Positions 25,943 through 37,402 of a stretch of 64,000 nucleotides of DNA are shown piece after piece (position 1 is the first letter of the stretch; each line of letters opens with the position of its first letter). Made by a program: the position numbers and the translations under genes. The DNA comes from Arthrobacter sp. SLBN-100 (GTDB lineage: Bacteria; Actinomycetota; Actinomycetes; Actinomycetales; Micrococcaceae): positions 3,224,001 to 3,288,000 of the forward strand of contig NZ_VFMY01000001.1 of assembly GCF_006715305.1 (NCBI RefSeq), in the 5' to 3' direction. The notes beneath the pieces are model-generated. The model did not search any database. It was not told the origin of the DNA and saw nothing but the letters and a program-made list of their open reading frames with translations.

Positions 25943-27718
25943 ATGCGCAAGGTCCTGATCGCCAACCGCGGAGAGATCGCCGTCCGCATCGCCCGTGCCT
26001 GCGAGGACGCGGGCCTGGAGTCCGTGGCAGTGTACGCGGACGTGGACGCCGACGCCCTGCACGTTGGCGCGGCTTCCGAGGCCTACTGCCTTGGTGGCAA
26101 TGCGCCGTCCGAAACCTACCTGGACATCCCCAAGCTGCTGCGCGTCGCCGCGGAGTCCGGCGCGGACGCGGTGCATCCCGGCTACGGATTCCTGTCCGAG
26201 AATGCTGACTTTGCCCAGGCTGTCCTGGATGCCGGCCTCACATGGATTGGGCCGTCGCCGGAAGCCATAAGGCTGCTCGGCAACAAGATCACCGCCCGGG
26301 AGATCGCCGTCCGGGCAGGCGCCCCGCTGGTGGCGGGCAGCAACGGACCGGTGGCCTCGGCCGCCGAAGCGAGGGCCTTTGCCGAAGAACACGGCCTGCC
26401 GGTTGCGATCAAGGCGGCGTTCGGCGGCGGCGGGCGGGGGCTGAAAGTGGTCCGTGGGATGGACCAGATTGAGGAAGCCTTCGATTCAGCAGTGCGGGAA
26501 GCGGTGGTGGCGTTCGGCCGCGGCGAATGCTTTGTGGAGCGGTACCTGGACCGGCCCCGGCACGTGGAAGCCCAGGTGCTGGCCGACCCGCACGGCAACG
26601 TGGTGGTGGTGGGAACGCGCGATTGCTCCCTGCAGCGCCGGCACCAGAAACTGGTGGAAGAGGCACCCGCACCGTTCCTCACAGCGGAGCAGACCAGGCA
26701 AATCTACGACGCCGCCAAGGCCGTCTGCCGGGAAGCCGGCTACTGGGGTGCCGGGACGGTGGAGTTCCTGGTGGCCGCCGACGGCACTGTCGCGTTCCTT
26801 GAGGTGAACACGCGCCTGCAGGTGGAACACCCCATCACGGAGGAGACCACCGGCGTGGACCTGGTCCAGGAACAGCTGAGGATTGCCGCCGGCGAGCCCC
26901 TGCGCTTCGCTGCTGATCCCGAGCCGCGCGGACACTCCTTTGAATTCCGGCTCAACGCCGAGGACGTAGGCCGGGGCTTCCTGCCCTCGCCGGGAACCAT
27001 CGCCACCTTCAGCGGCCCCACCGGCCCGGGAGTGCGGCTGGATTCGGGGGTGCGCGCCGGTTCCATTGTGGCGCCGCAGTTCGATTCCCTGCTGGCCAAG
27101 CTGATCGTCACCGGCGCCGACCGGCAACAGGCCCTCCGCCGGGCCCGCCGCGCCCTGGCGGAAATGGAGGTCACCGGCGTGGCCACTGTCCTGCCGTTCC
27201 ACCGCGCCGTGGTCCAGGCCCCTGACTTCACGTCAGAGACAGCACTCGCCATCCACACCCGGTGGATCGAGACGGACTTCACGGATGCCATCGCGGCGGA
27301 TCCCGGGTTTGCCACCTTGGTCCCTGACGGTGCGCGGCGCACCATCACCGTTGACGTCGACGGCCGGCGCCTCGCCGTCGGCCTTCCCGCGGCCCTGCTG
27401 GATGGCTGGGCACGCTCAGGCGGGCGTCCTGTGCAGGGCGCCTCCGTGCAGGAAGGGCCCGACGGCGGCGCTGCCGCCCGCGCTGTTGCCCGCCCTGTTG
27501 ACCCCGGCGAGCTGCGGGCGGACATGGCCGGGACCGTAGTGAAGTGGCTCGTGGAGCCGGGCGCCGAAGTGGCGGCTGGGGACCCCGTCGTCGTCCTTGA
27601 AGCCATGAAGATGGAAACCCAGGTAGCCGCCCACCGGGCCGGGATAGTCACGGATCTCCGGGCGAAGGCCGGAAGCGTGGTCAATGCCGGTGCCGTGCTG
27701 GCGACGATCGGGGTTTAA
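25943..27718 (+). CDS. biotin carboxylase with C-terminal biotin carrier domain
   Basis: 591 aa. Residues 1-450 are biotin carboxylase: [20 protein letters not shown], the ATP-grasp glycine loop [11 protein letters not shown], and [18 protein letters not shown]. The last ~75 residues are the carrier domain with EAMKMET, biotinyl-Lys556. It ends the pxp operon, 7 bp after pxpBC. No acyl-CoA carboxyltransferase gene is adjacent, so it is unlikely to be the acetyl-CoA carboxylase alpha chain. Pairing with the AHS1-AHS2 protein would rebuild the urea-carboxylase layout. The start is ATG 25943; the open frame upstream overlaps pxpBC and is not coding. Confidence 0.88.
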   Translation: MRKVLIANRGEIAVRIARACEDAGLESVAVYADVDADALHVGAASEAYCLGGNAPSETYLDIPKLLRVAAESGADAVHPGYGFLSENADFAQAVLDAGLTWIGPSPEAIRLLGNKITAREIAVRAGAPLVAGSNGPVASAAEARAFAEEHGLPVAIKAAFGGGGRGLKVVRGMDQIEEAFDSAVREAVVAFGRGECFVERYLDRPRHVEAQVLADPHGNVVVVGTRDCSLQRRHQKLVEEAPAPFLTAEQTRQIYDAAKAVCREAGYWGAGTVEFLVAADGTVAFLEVNTRLQVEHPITEETTGVDLVQEQLRIAAGEPLRFAADPEPRGHSFEFRLNAEDVGRGFLPSPGTIATFSGPTGPGVRLDSGVRAGSIVAPQFDSLLAKLIVTGADRQQALRRARRALAEMEVTGVATVLPFHRAVVQAPDFTSETALAIHTRWIETDFTDAIAADPGFATLVPDGARRTITVDVDGRRLAVGLPAALLDGWARSGGRPVQGASVQEGPDGGAAARAVARPVDPGELRADMAGTVVKWLVEPGAEVAAGDPVVVLEAMKMETQVAAHRAGIVTDLRAKAGSVVNAGAVLATIGV

Positions 27719-27726
27719 AGGCGGTA

Positions 27727-27745
27727 CCGGCGGCACCCACGCCGG
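27727..27745. terminator. short hairpin between convergent genes
   Basis: CCGGCG / CGCCGG with a 7-nt loop lies in the 33-bp gap between the biotin carboxylase and the LysR gene. There is no U-tract, so its strength is doubtful. Confidence 0.4.
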
Positions 27746-27751
27746 CAGCGC

Positions 27752-28684
27752 TCAGAGATCCTCTTCGAGCCGGCCGGTGAGGATCCGGTTGGCATTGACC
27801 TGCAGGATGCCGAGCGACTCCTGGATCAGGGGTGAGGCGATGCTGCCCCTGCGCACCGCGGCGACAATGCGGCGCGTGGGCTTCCCCTTGCCAGTAATGC
27901 GTAGCCGAACCACGTTTTCGGCACCATGCAAAGGCGCCAGCCGGGGCAGCAGGCCGACGCCCAGCCCCGCACCCACGAACGCGATGTGGGTTTCCCATTC
28001 AACGGCTTCATGGGCAATCCGGGGTGTCACCCCGACTGCCGTGAACGCCGCCGTGAAGAGGGAATGGTAGGTGGAACCGGCGGACTCCGTGATCCAGGGT
28101 TCCGATGCCAGTTCTTCAAGCGTCGCTGTTTCCCGTGATGCCAGCGGATGGTCACCGGGAATGATGACGTCCAGTGGATCATCGAGCAGAACTCTCTGCT
28201 CAAAGCGCGGATCGTCCTCACCATAACTGTCGGACTGCATGGCGACAATGACTGCAAGGTCGATTCGTTCCGCAACCAGCAAGTCGAAGCAGCGGGCCGG
28301 ATCAGCCTCAAGAACCTGCACCTCCAGCAGGGGCCGGGTTGAGCGCAGGGTGGCGGCCAGTGGCGCGAGCAACTGGGCGGCCGCGGTGGAGAACCCGCCG
28401 AGGCCAAAACGGGACTGCACCTGGTCACCGGCCTCCATGGCTGCGGCGCGCAGGCTCTCCCACTGGGCAATGAGGGGATCCGAGCCCTCCACCAGAAAGC
28501 GGCCCGTGGCGGTCAGGCGCACACCCCGGCCGTCCTTCGTCAGCAGGTGCATTCCAAGCACACGCTGGAGCTCCCGCAATTGCGCGGAGACGGCGGAGGG
28601 AGAATAACCCGTGAGCTCCGCGGTCGCGCCTATGGTGCCGCATCGGGCAAACACGCGGAGTGTGATAAGCCTCGGATCGATCAT
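27752..28684 (-). CDS. LysR family regulator, probable regulator of gbcAB
   Basis: LysR-type protein of about 310 aa. The helix-turn-helix is at the N-terminus (LITLRVFARCGTIGATAELT, then YSPSAVSAQLRELQRVLGMH). The effector-binding domain runs from residue ~95, with FSTAAAQLLAPLAATLRSTR. The ATG at 28684 gives the standard LysR N-terminus; upstream ATGs at 28699 and 28816 only add non-conserved residues. It diverges from gbcA across 158 bp, the typical LysR arrangement, so it is the best candidate activator of betaine demethylase. It differs from the AraC-type GbdR used by Pseudomonas. Confidence 0.85.
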   Translation of the reverse strand: MIDPRLITLRVFARCGTIGATAELTGYSPSAVSAQLRELQRVLGMHLLTKDGRGVRLTATGRFLVEGSDPLIAQWESLRAAAMEAGDQVQSRFGLGGFSTAAAQLLAPLAATLRSTRPLLEVQVLEADPARCFDLLVAERIDLAVIVAMQSDSYGEDDPRFEQRVLLDDPLDVIIPGDHPLASRETATLEELASEPWITESAGSTYHSLFTAAFTAVGVTPRIAHEAVEWETHIAFVGAGLGVGLLPRLAPLHGAENVVRLRITGKGKPTRRIVAAVRRGSIASPLIQESLGILQVNANRILTGRLEEDL

Positions 28685-28842
28685 GCACCTATTCTGCATG
28701 GTTATCTTCAAAATGTTGCGCTTTTGTTGCAGCTGCCGTGACCCTAATCTCATCATTACAAGTACTTCGGCCATGCCGCTAGCACCCGCGCGAACCCATG
28801 GCCACCGCAACACCACTACCCATGCCTCCCGGGAGGAAACCC

Positions 28843-30147
28843 ATGACTGCTTCAGTGAACGTCCCCCTCAATTCACGCGGAAAACTCGCTGCATCCTTGC
28901 CGGCCGAGCAGCTGGCAGAAATTACCGCGTTGTTTGAGTTCCGGCGCACCGGCTACTCCCTCGATGCCCCCTTCTACACCGATCGCTCGATCTTCAACAT
29001 CGACATGGAGGCCATTTTCGGCCAGCACTGGATCTTTGCCGCCAGTACCGCCGAACTGCCGGAGCCGGGCGACTACGTCACCGTCGACTACGGGCCCTAC
29101 TCCCTGATTGTGCTGCGCAATGACGACGGGGCGGTGAACGTCCTGCACAACGTCTGCCGCCACCGCGGCGCCCGCGTTCTCACCGAAGCTGCCGGGTCAA
29201 CCGGAAACCTGGTCTGCGGCTACCACTCCTGGACCTACTCCCCGGAGGGCAATTTGATCCATGCCTCCGCGCCGGGGGAAACGAAGTTCGACAAGAGCTG
29301 CTTCGGCCTCAAGCGCGCCCACGGCCGCGAGGTCGCCGGACTCATCTTCGTCTGCATCGCGGACGAACCGCCGACGGACTTCGACGAAACCGCAAAGATC
29401 TTTGAGCCCTATCTGGCGCCCCACGATCTCTCCAAGACAAAAATCGCCTACCAGCAGAACATCATTGAAGAGGGCAACTGGAAGCTCGTCATGGAGAACA
29501 ACCGTGAGTGCTACCACTGCGACGGCCACCCGGAGCTCGCCTGCTCCCTCTTCCCCACCTGGGGCCTGACGGAGGGCCTGATCCCGCCCCATCTTGAGGA
29601 AGTGTGGAACCGGAACAAGGAGGCCCAGTCCTCGCTCGAGGAGCGTTGCCGCCGCTATGGCCTTCCCTATGAGGTGGTCGAGCAGCTTGACACGCGCGTC
29701 GCGGGAATCCGTATCTCACGGGAATCGCTCGACGGTGAGGGTGAATCGTTCTCCCCGGACGGGCGCAGGCTTTCCAAGAAGCTGCTCGGCGACTTGCCCG
29801 ACTTCCGCCTTGGCCGCTGCTCGATGCACCTGCAGCCCAACAGCTGGTTCCATTTCCAAGGGGACCACGTCATCACGTTCGCCGTCTTCCCCGTCAACGA
29901 ACACCAGAGCCTGGTACGCACCACCTGGCTGGTTGCTGACGACGCCGTGGAAGGCGTCGACTACGACCTGGAGAAACTCACCTACACCTGGAAGCAAACG
30001 AACCTGCAGGACAAGGCGTTCGTGGAGCTGTGCCAGCAGGGCGCCGGCAGTCCCGCCTACGAGCCCGGCCCCTACATGAAGAGCGAATACCAGGTCGAGG
30101 CGTTCATCAACTGGTACGTGCAGCGCGTGCAGGAGCACTTGGCATGA
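28843..30147 (+). CDS. gbcA: glycine betaine demethylase, Rieske oxygenase subunit
   Basis: 434-aa Rieske non-heme iron oxygenase removing one methyl from glycine betaine as formaldehyde to give dimethylglycine. The Rieske 2Fe-2S ligands are in CRHRGA and CGYHSWTY (residues ~105-128). The mononuclear iron site follows in NNRECYHCDGHPEL. The ATG at 28843 is chosen because GGAGGA lies 6 nt upstream. Its stop overlaps the reductase ATG (ATGA), as expected for a two-component oxygenase. A related stachydrine or carnitine demethylase is possible, but the downstream dimethylglycine and sarcosine oxidases favour betaine. Confidence 0.9.
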   Translation: MTASVNVPLNSRGKLAASLPAEQLAEITALFEFRRTGYSLDAPFYTDRSIFNIDMEAIFGQHWIFAASTAELPEPGDYVTVDYGPYSLIVLRNDDGAVNVLHNVCRHRGARVLTEAAGSTGNLVCGYHSWTYSPEGNLIHASAPGETKFDKSCFGLKRAHGREVAGLIFVCIADEPPTDFDETAKIFEPYLAPHDLSKTKIAYQQNIIEEGNWKLVMENNRECYHCDGHPELACSLFPTWGLTEGLIPPHLEEVWNRNKEAQSSLEERCRRYGLPYEVVEQLDTRVAGIRISRESLDGEGESFSPDGRRLSKKLLGDLPDFRLGRCSMHLQPNSWFHFQGDHVITFAVFPVNEHQSLVRTTWLVADDAVEGVDYDLEKLTYTWKQTNLQDKAFVELCQQGAGSPAYEPGPYMKSEYQVEAFINWYVQRVQEHLA

Positions 30148-31559
30148 TTGAACTCCTCACCGAAACGGCAATCCAGGAACCACAGCGTATCCGCGGTCTT
30201 GAGATGCCGTGGAACAGGGTGATGGGCACCACCGAGGGACCCGCCAGTGCCGCCCGTGCCTTGGGCCCCTGGCATCCGCAGGAGTTCATGGCCGAATGCG
30301 TCGAGACCGTTCCCGAGGCCGGCGGCATGATGACCTTCGTGTTCCGCCGTGCCGACGGTGCGCCCCTGGCGTTCCGTGCCGGCCAGTACGTGAACGTTGC
30401 CTTTCCCGTAAATGGCGAGGACCAGGATCCGGTGGACCGCAGCTACTCGCTGTCCAGTTCGCCCACCGAGCCGTGGACCTTCAGCATTACCGTCAAGTGC
30501 GACCCCACGGGACTGGTCTCGCCATGGGTGCACGAGAACGTCAAACCCGGCACCGTCCTGGAGATGCTCGGACCGGTCGGGGCATTCCACCTGCCCGACG
30601 CCGACCGGCGGGCACGGTACCTCCTGCTGGCCGCCGGCGCAGGCATCACCCCCATCATGTCCATGGTGCGGACCATCCACTCCCTGCCCGGACACGCCGA
30701 TGTCGTGGTGCTCTACCACGGCTCGGAAGCCGGAGGCTTTGCCTTCCACAAGGAACTGGCCTACATCGCCTCCGTGGACTCGCGCATCAAGGTCCACTAC
30801 TCCCTGGGCGACCGCAGCAAACCCGAGGGCTGGGAAGGGCTCAGCGGAAGGCTGACGGCGGCGATGCTCGAGGAGGTGGCCCCCGACGCCAACGGCCGCC
30901 AGGTCTACGCTTGCGGCCCCGAGGGGTACCTGAACACCGCCACCGAGCTCCTTAGGAAGGTCGGCGTCGACGACACCTCCATCTACATGGAATTCTTCTC
31001 CGGAGACCGCCAGACGCTCCTTGAATACCAGGCGGAGCTCGCGTTTGCAGTGGACATTGCGGAGGAAATCGCCGAGGAGATCGCCGAATCCGCCGAGGAC
31101 TACTACGAAAGCCAGCCCAGCGCGTTCGGGCTCTACGAGCCCGGTTACGACGCCGAGGGAACACTGCAGGCCACGGGGCTGCCGCTGGAAACCGTCGACC
31201 CGGACGCGCCCACGGCCGAAGCCCCCGACGGCAGTTCGGAGGTGGGGCCGGAAGCGGGTTCCCCTGACGCCTCGAGCTTCGACACGGTCGGAACAGGCAG
31301 CCTCACCCTGTCCTTCCTGCGCACCGGCATCAATGTGCGGATCGACCCGACCGAGCACATCCTCGAGGCGGCCCAGCGCGCCGGCGTCAGGATCGGCGCG
31401 AACTGCAAGGAAGGCATGTGCGGCTCCTGCAAGATCGTCAAGCTTTCAGGGGAGATCGAGATGAACCACCAGGGCGGGATCCGGGCACGGGAAATCACTG
31501 CCGGCAAGTTCCTGCCCTGCTGCTCCACCGCGCAGACGGACCTGGTGATCGATGCCTAG
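30144..31559 (+). CDS. gbcB: glycine betaine demethylase, ferredoxin reductase subunit, with acidic insert
   Basis: 471-aa electron-transfer partner of GbcA. Residues ~45-140 bind FAD (RSYSLSSSP), ~150-285 bind NAD(P)H (LLLAAGAGITPIMSMVR and YACGPEGYL), and the C-terminal ~85 residues are a plant-type 2Fe-2S ferredoxin with CKEGMCGSCK and a late CC. Between the NAD and ferredoxin parts, residues ~290-382, is an acidic, Pro/Ser-rich insert containing EEIAEEIAESAEDYYESQ. Pseudomonas GbcB is about 366 aa and lacks it. The ATG at 30144 overlaps the gbcA stop. Confidence 0.9.
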   Translation: MIELLTETAIQEPQRIRGLEMPWNRVMGTTEGPASAARALGPWHPQEFMAECVETVPEAGGMMTFVFRRADGAPLAFRAGQYVNVAFPVNGEDQDPVDRSYSLSSSPTEPWTFSITVKCDPTGLVSPWVHENVKPGTVLEMLGPVGAFHLPDADRRARYLLLAAGAGITPIMSMVRTIHSLPGHADVVVLYHGSEAGGFAFHKELAYIASVDSRIKVHYSLGDRSKPEGWEGLSGRLTAAMLEEVAPDANGRQVYACGPEGYLNTATELLRKVGVDDTSIYMEFFSGDRQTLLEYQAELAFAVDIAEEIAEEIAESAEDYYESQPSAFGLYEPGYDAEGTLQATGLPLETVDPDAPTAEAPDGSSEVGPEAGSPDASSFDTVGTGSLTLSFLRTGINVRIDPTEHILEAAQRAGVRIGANCKEGMCGSCKIVKLSGEIEMNHQGGIRAREITAGKFLPCCSTAQTDLVIDA

Positions 31560-31819
31560 CCCCTGTTCCGGCCCACTGTCAAGGCGCAGCCGGAATCCCT
31601 GAAATAGGGCTTAAGACTTCAGAAAACCCTTGACACGTGACTGTGATACGGGCCACTCTGTTGCTTATCGCGAGACGTGTTGATCCTTACGGAACAACCG
31701 TCGCGATGGAAGCAGAGCTGACCTTGATCAGTGAATGCCAGGAAGCCCCCGATCTTCCGTCCGGCTTGGGGACGCCGGAGTACAGCGTCAGCCCATGAAT
31801 TCAAACCAAAGGACTTGAC
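31560..31819 (+). promoter_or_regulatory. 260-bp leader upstream of the BCCT gene with structured RNA candidates
   Basis: Contains TTGACA at 31630-31635 without a clear -10. A bulged hairpin at 31667-31707 has stems ATCGC/GCGAT, GACG/CGTC and TGTT/AACA. Two adjacent hairpins follow: GGAAG/CTTCC with loop CCCCCGAT (31741-31758) and CCGGC/GCCGG with loop TTGGGGAC (31761-31778). The C-rich and G-rich loops are complementary, so they could kiss. AAAGGA precedes the ATG. I recognise no known riboswitch class here. Confidence 0.45.
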
Positions 31820-33742
31820 ATGGCTTTGAACAGCGACATCCGCACGGATGCCCGATCCCCCCTTGAGCTGGAGGAGCCCCAGCTCGTTCCTGCACCGGAG
31901 AACTCTCCTTCCTCCCACGACTCACACGACGCGGAGGACACCGAACAAATCATGCAGGAACTCCGCCAGACCAAGGCCGAGCAGGCTGTGGCACAACGGC
32001 GGAACCGTAAGCTCACCCTCGACAAGGCCACCTTCGGCATCACCGGTGTCCTCGCCCTGGCCTTTGTGGCCTGGGGCTTCCTGGGCCGGGACAGCCTTGC
32101 CGCCACGTCAACAGCCGCCCTCGACTGGGTGATGGAGTACACCGGCTGGCTTTTTATGGTCCTGGCCTCGCTGTTCGTTGTTTTCGTCCTCTGGCTGGCC
32201 CTGGGCAAATGGGGCAACATTCCCCTCGGCAAGGACGGCGAAAAGCCCGAGTTCCGAACCATTTCCTGGATCGCCATGATGTTTGCGGCCGGCATGGGCA
32301 TCGGCCTGATGTTCTACGGTGTGGCCGAGCCGCTCTACCACTACATCTCCCCGCCGCCGGGAACGGTGGACGGACGGACGCCGGCAGCCATCCAGACGGC
32401 CATGGCAACCTCCATCTTCCACTGGACCCTGCACCCCTGGGCGATGTACGCCGTCGTGGGCATTGCCATGGCCTACGGCACCTACCGGCTGGGCCGCCGG
32501 CAGCTGATCTCTGCTGCCTTCACGTCGCTGTTCGGCATCAGGACGGTGGAAGGGCCGGTGGGCAAATTCATCAACATCCTGGCCATCTTCGCCACGCTCT
32601 TCGGCACGGCAGCGTCCCTGGGCCTCGGCGCCCTCCAGATCGGCAGCGGACTCACCTCAAACGGCTGGATCGGCGAAGTGGGAACACCCGTCCTGGTGGC
32701 CATCGTCGCCGTCCTGACAGCATGCTTCGTGGCCTCGGCGGTGTCCGGCATCAGCCGCGGCATCCAGTGGCTGTCCAACATCAACATGGTCCTGGCCGTG
32801 ATCCTGGCGCTCATCGTTTTCCTCGCCGGGCCCACCCTGTTCATCCTCAACCTCATTCCCGCAGCAGTCGGTGACTACGCCAGGGACCTCGCCGAGATGT
32901 CCTCCCGCACCGAAGCCGTCGGAGACGAAGCGCTCCGGACCTGGATGTCCGGCTGGACCATCTTCTACTGGGCCTGGTGGGTTTCCTGGACGCCGTTCGT
33001 GGGCATGTTCATCGCCCGCATCAGCCGCGGCCGCACCATCCGCCAGTTCGTCACCGGCGTCCTGCTGGTCCCCAGCATCGTCAGCGTCATCTGGTTCGGC
33101 ATCTTCGGCGGCACGGCCTTCCACGTCCAGGAAGAAGCGGACAAGGCAGGCGCCCCCGGCCTGGTCTCCATGGCCAGCGGGTCACCGTCCATCGACTTCG
33201 ACGGCGCCCTGTTCGACCTCGTCCGGAACATGTCCATGCCTGCCTGGCTCACCGCAGCCGTTGTGGTCCTGGCCATGGTCCTGGTGGCCATCTTCTTCAT
33301 CACCGGAGCCGATTCCGCATCGATCATCATGGCATCCCTGAGCTCCAACGGGTCCTCCGACCCGAAGCGCGGCCTGGTCATCTTCTGGGGCCTGCTCACC
33401 GGGGCGGTAGCCGCCGTGATGATGCTGGCCGGCGGCGATGAACCGTCCGAGGCGCTCTCCGGCCTGCAGCGGATCACCATTGTGGCGGCCCTGCCGTTCG
33501 TGCTGGTCATGCTGCTGCTGTGCTTCGCCCTGGTCAAGGACCTGCGCCGGGACCCGCTGTCCCTCCGGCGCCGGCTGGCGGACTCCGTTGTGGAGCGCGC
33601 CATCCGCAGCGGCGTGGACCAGCACGGCGGCGTCCAGTTCGATCTCGTTACCAAGCATCAATGTGATCAGCGTTGTCCGGACGACGGCCGCTGCGCGGCT
33701 TCCCCCGCTGACACCCAAGCACCCGCAAAGAACCAGGAGTAG
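31820..33742 (+). CDS. BCCT family betaine/choline-type transporter
   Basis: 640-aa membrane carrier with a ~75-residue hydrophilic acidic N-terminus, twelve hydrophobic segments and a short cytoplasmic tail. Family motifs: AAGMGIGLMFYGVAEPLYHY after helix 3, and WAWWVSWTPFVGMFIARISR followed by GRTIRQF in helix 8. The substrate is probably glycine betaine or a related methylated ammonium compound, to be fed to GbcAB. purU begins 3 bp after its stop, so the two are co-transcribed. The long N-terminus may sense osmotic state, as the C-terminus does in BetP; that is inference. Confidence 0.92.
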   Translation: MALNSDIRTDARSPLELEEPQLVPAPENSPSSHDSHDAEDTEQIMQELRQTKAEQAVAQRRNRKLTLDKATFGITGVLALAFVAWGFLGRDSLAATSTAALDWVMEYTGWLFMVLASLFVVFVLWLALGKWGNIPLGKDGEKPEFRTISWIAMMFAAGMGIGLMFYGVAEPLYHYISPPPGTVDGRTPAAIQTAMATSIFHWTLHPWAMYAVVGIAMAYGTYRLGRRQLISAAFTSLFGIRTVEGPVGKFINILAIFATLFGTAASLGLGALQIGSGLTSNGWIGEVGTPVLVAIVAVLTACFVASAVSGISRGIQWLSNINMVLAVILALIVFLAGPTLFILNLIPAAVGDYARDLAEMSSRTEAVGDEALRTWMSGWTIFYWAWWVSWTPFVGMFIARISRGRTIRQFVTGVLLVPSIVSVIWFGIFGGTAFHVQEEADKAGAPGLVSMASGSPSIDFDGALFDLVRNMSMPAWLTAAVVVLAMVLVAIFFITGADSASIIMASLSSNGSSDPKRGLVIFWGLLTGAVAAVMMLAGGDEPSEALSGLQRITIVAALPFVLVMLLLCFALVKDLRRDPLSLRRRLADSVVERAIRSGVDQHGGVQFDLVTKHQCDQRCPDDGRCAASPADTQAPAKNQE

Positions 33743-33745
33743 ACC

Positions 33746-34675
33746 ATGACCACAGTCCTCGAAGGCCGCCCCACCGGTAACGTGACGGTGGAGGCCGGCG
33801 ACGTTGCCGGTGTCCGCGGCACCGACACCGTACAGTATGTCCTTACCCTTGCGTGCCCGGAGCGCCCCGGAATCGTCCGGGCCATCACGGCATTCCTCGC
33901 CGATCGCGGCTTCGACATCGTTGAACACCAGCAGTTCGATGACCACATCAGCGGCAAGCTCTACCTGCGCACGGCCTTCACCCCGGGAGACAATGAAGTT
34001 TCCGCGGAAGGCCTCAGCGCGGAGTTCGCTGCCGTCGCCGATGAGTTCGACATGGAATTCTCGATCCACGACGGCCGCCCCCAGCGCCTGCTGGTGATGG
34101 TTTCGAAGTTCGGCCACTGCCTCAATGACCTCATCTTCCGCTGGCGCGCCGGCAGCCTGGGTGCGGAGATCGCCGTCGTGGTTTCCAACCACGAGGACCT
34201 TCGCCCCATGGCGGAAGCCGCCGGCCTGCAGTTCATCCACGTCCCGGTGACGGCCGCTACCAAGCCCGAAGCTGAAGCGCGCCTGCTGGAACTGGTGGCC
34301 GAGTACGACGCGGACCTGGTGGTCCTTGCACGCTACATGCAGGTCCTGTCCAACGACCTGTGCGCCAGCCTCCGCGGCCGCGCCATCAACATCCACCATT
34401 CTTTCCTGCCCGGGTTCAAGGGTGCCAAGCCCTACCACCAGGCCTACGACCGCGGCGTGAAGCTCATCGGAGCCACCGCGCACTACGTCACCGCAGACCT
34501 GGACGAAGGCCCGATCATCGAGCAGGAAGTGTTCCGGGTGGATCACAGCCTGGACCCGAACGCACTGGTCACGGTAGGGAGGGACGCCGAATCCCAGGCG
34601 CTGTCCCGGGCAGTCAAGTGGCACTCCCAGCACCGGGTCCTGCTCAACAACACCCGCACCGTCGTCTTCCGCTAA
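33746..34675 (+). CDS. purU: formyltetrahydrofolate deformylase
   Basis: 309 aa. Hydrolyses 10-formyl-THF to formate and THF. The N-terminal ACT domain (LTLACPERPGIVRAITAFLA) is followed by a formyltransferase-fold domain with the catalytic His in INIHHSFLPGFKGAKPYHQA and the Asp in TADLDEGPIIEQ. In a betaine/sarcosine operon its role is to return THF loaded by dimethylglycine and sarcosine oxidases, releasing C1 as formate for the dehydrogenase downstream. It lies between the BCCT gene and dimethylglycine oxidase. Confidence 0.95.
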   Translation: MTTVLEGRPTGNVTVEAGDVAGVRGTDTVQYVLTLACPERPGIVRAITAFLADRGFDIVEHQQFDDHISGKLYLRTAFTPGDNEVSAEGLSAEFAAVADEFDMEFSIHDGRPQRLLVMVSKFGHCLNDLIFRWRAGSLGAEIAVVVSNHEDLRPMAEAAGLQFIHVPVTAATKPEAEARLLELVAEYDADLVVLARYMQVLSNDLCASLRGRAINIHHSFLPGFKGAKPYHQAYDRGVKLIGATAHYVTADLDEGPIIEQEVFRVDHSLDPNALVTVGRDAESQALSRAVKWHSQHRVLLNNTRTVVFR

Positions 34676-37222
<2,547 letters not shown>

Positions 37223-37237
37223 TCCCAACACCGGTGG

Positions 37238-37310
37238 TTGAGCTTGGGCCCACTGCCGCCGGGTTCCTGACCGAGCTTGCGAGGTTAGGGAGCGGCTGGG
37301 GAGCGAAACC
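37238..37310 (+). repeat. left copy of a ~73-bp direct repeat flanking the HNH gene
   Basis: About 80% identical to 38982-39056. The identical core is CTGACCGAGCTTGCGAGG (37267-37284 here, 39012-39029 in the other copy). The copies lie in the same orientation on both sides of the DUF222-HNH gene. The left copy is adjacent to a GGTGGTTGAGCTTG segment resembling the inverse of the interspersed GGCTCAACCAC repeat. Confidence 0.75.
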
Positions 37311-37320
37311 CATCGTTGAG

Positions 37321-37357
37321 AACCGGGGGTCGCCGAAAATCGGCGGCCCCCGGTTTT
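37321..37357 (+). terminator. strong terminator after dimethylglycine oxidase
   Basis: 16-bp stem starting AACCGGGGG and closing with CCCCCGGTT, one G-U pair, a three-A loop, then a TTTT run. It ends the dmg operon and insulates the following HNH gene. Confidence 0.85.
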
Positions 37358-37402
37358 CACGTCCGACCGGAAAATGTCAGACCCCCTTGCCATGATGGCT
37401 TT

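Noticed and set aside
25943..27718. Acetyl- or propionyl-CoA carboxylase alpha chain for the biotin carboxylase-BCCP
   Set aside because: The domain order fits, but no acyl-CoA carboxyltransferase gene is nearby and the gene ends the pxp operon. This cannot be excluded without a phylogeny.
31640..31819. Glycine, THF or ZTP riboswitch in the BCCT leader
   Set aside because: None of the conserved core motifs of these classes could be found, so only an unclassified structured leader is claimed.
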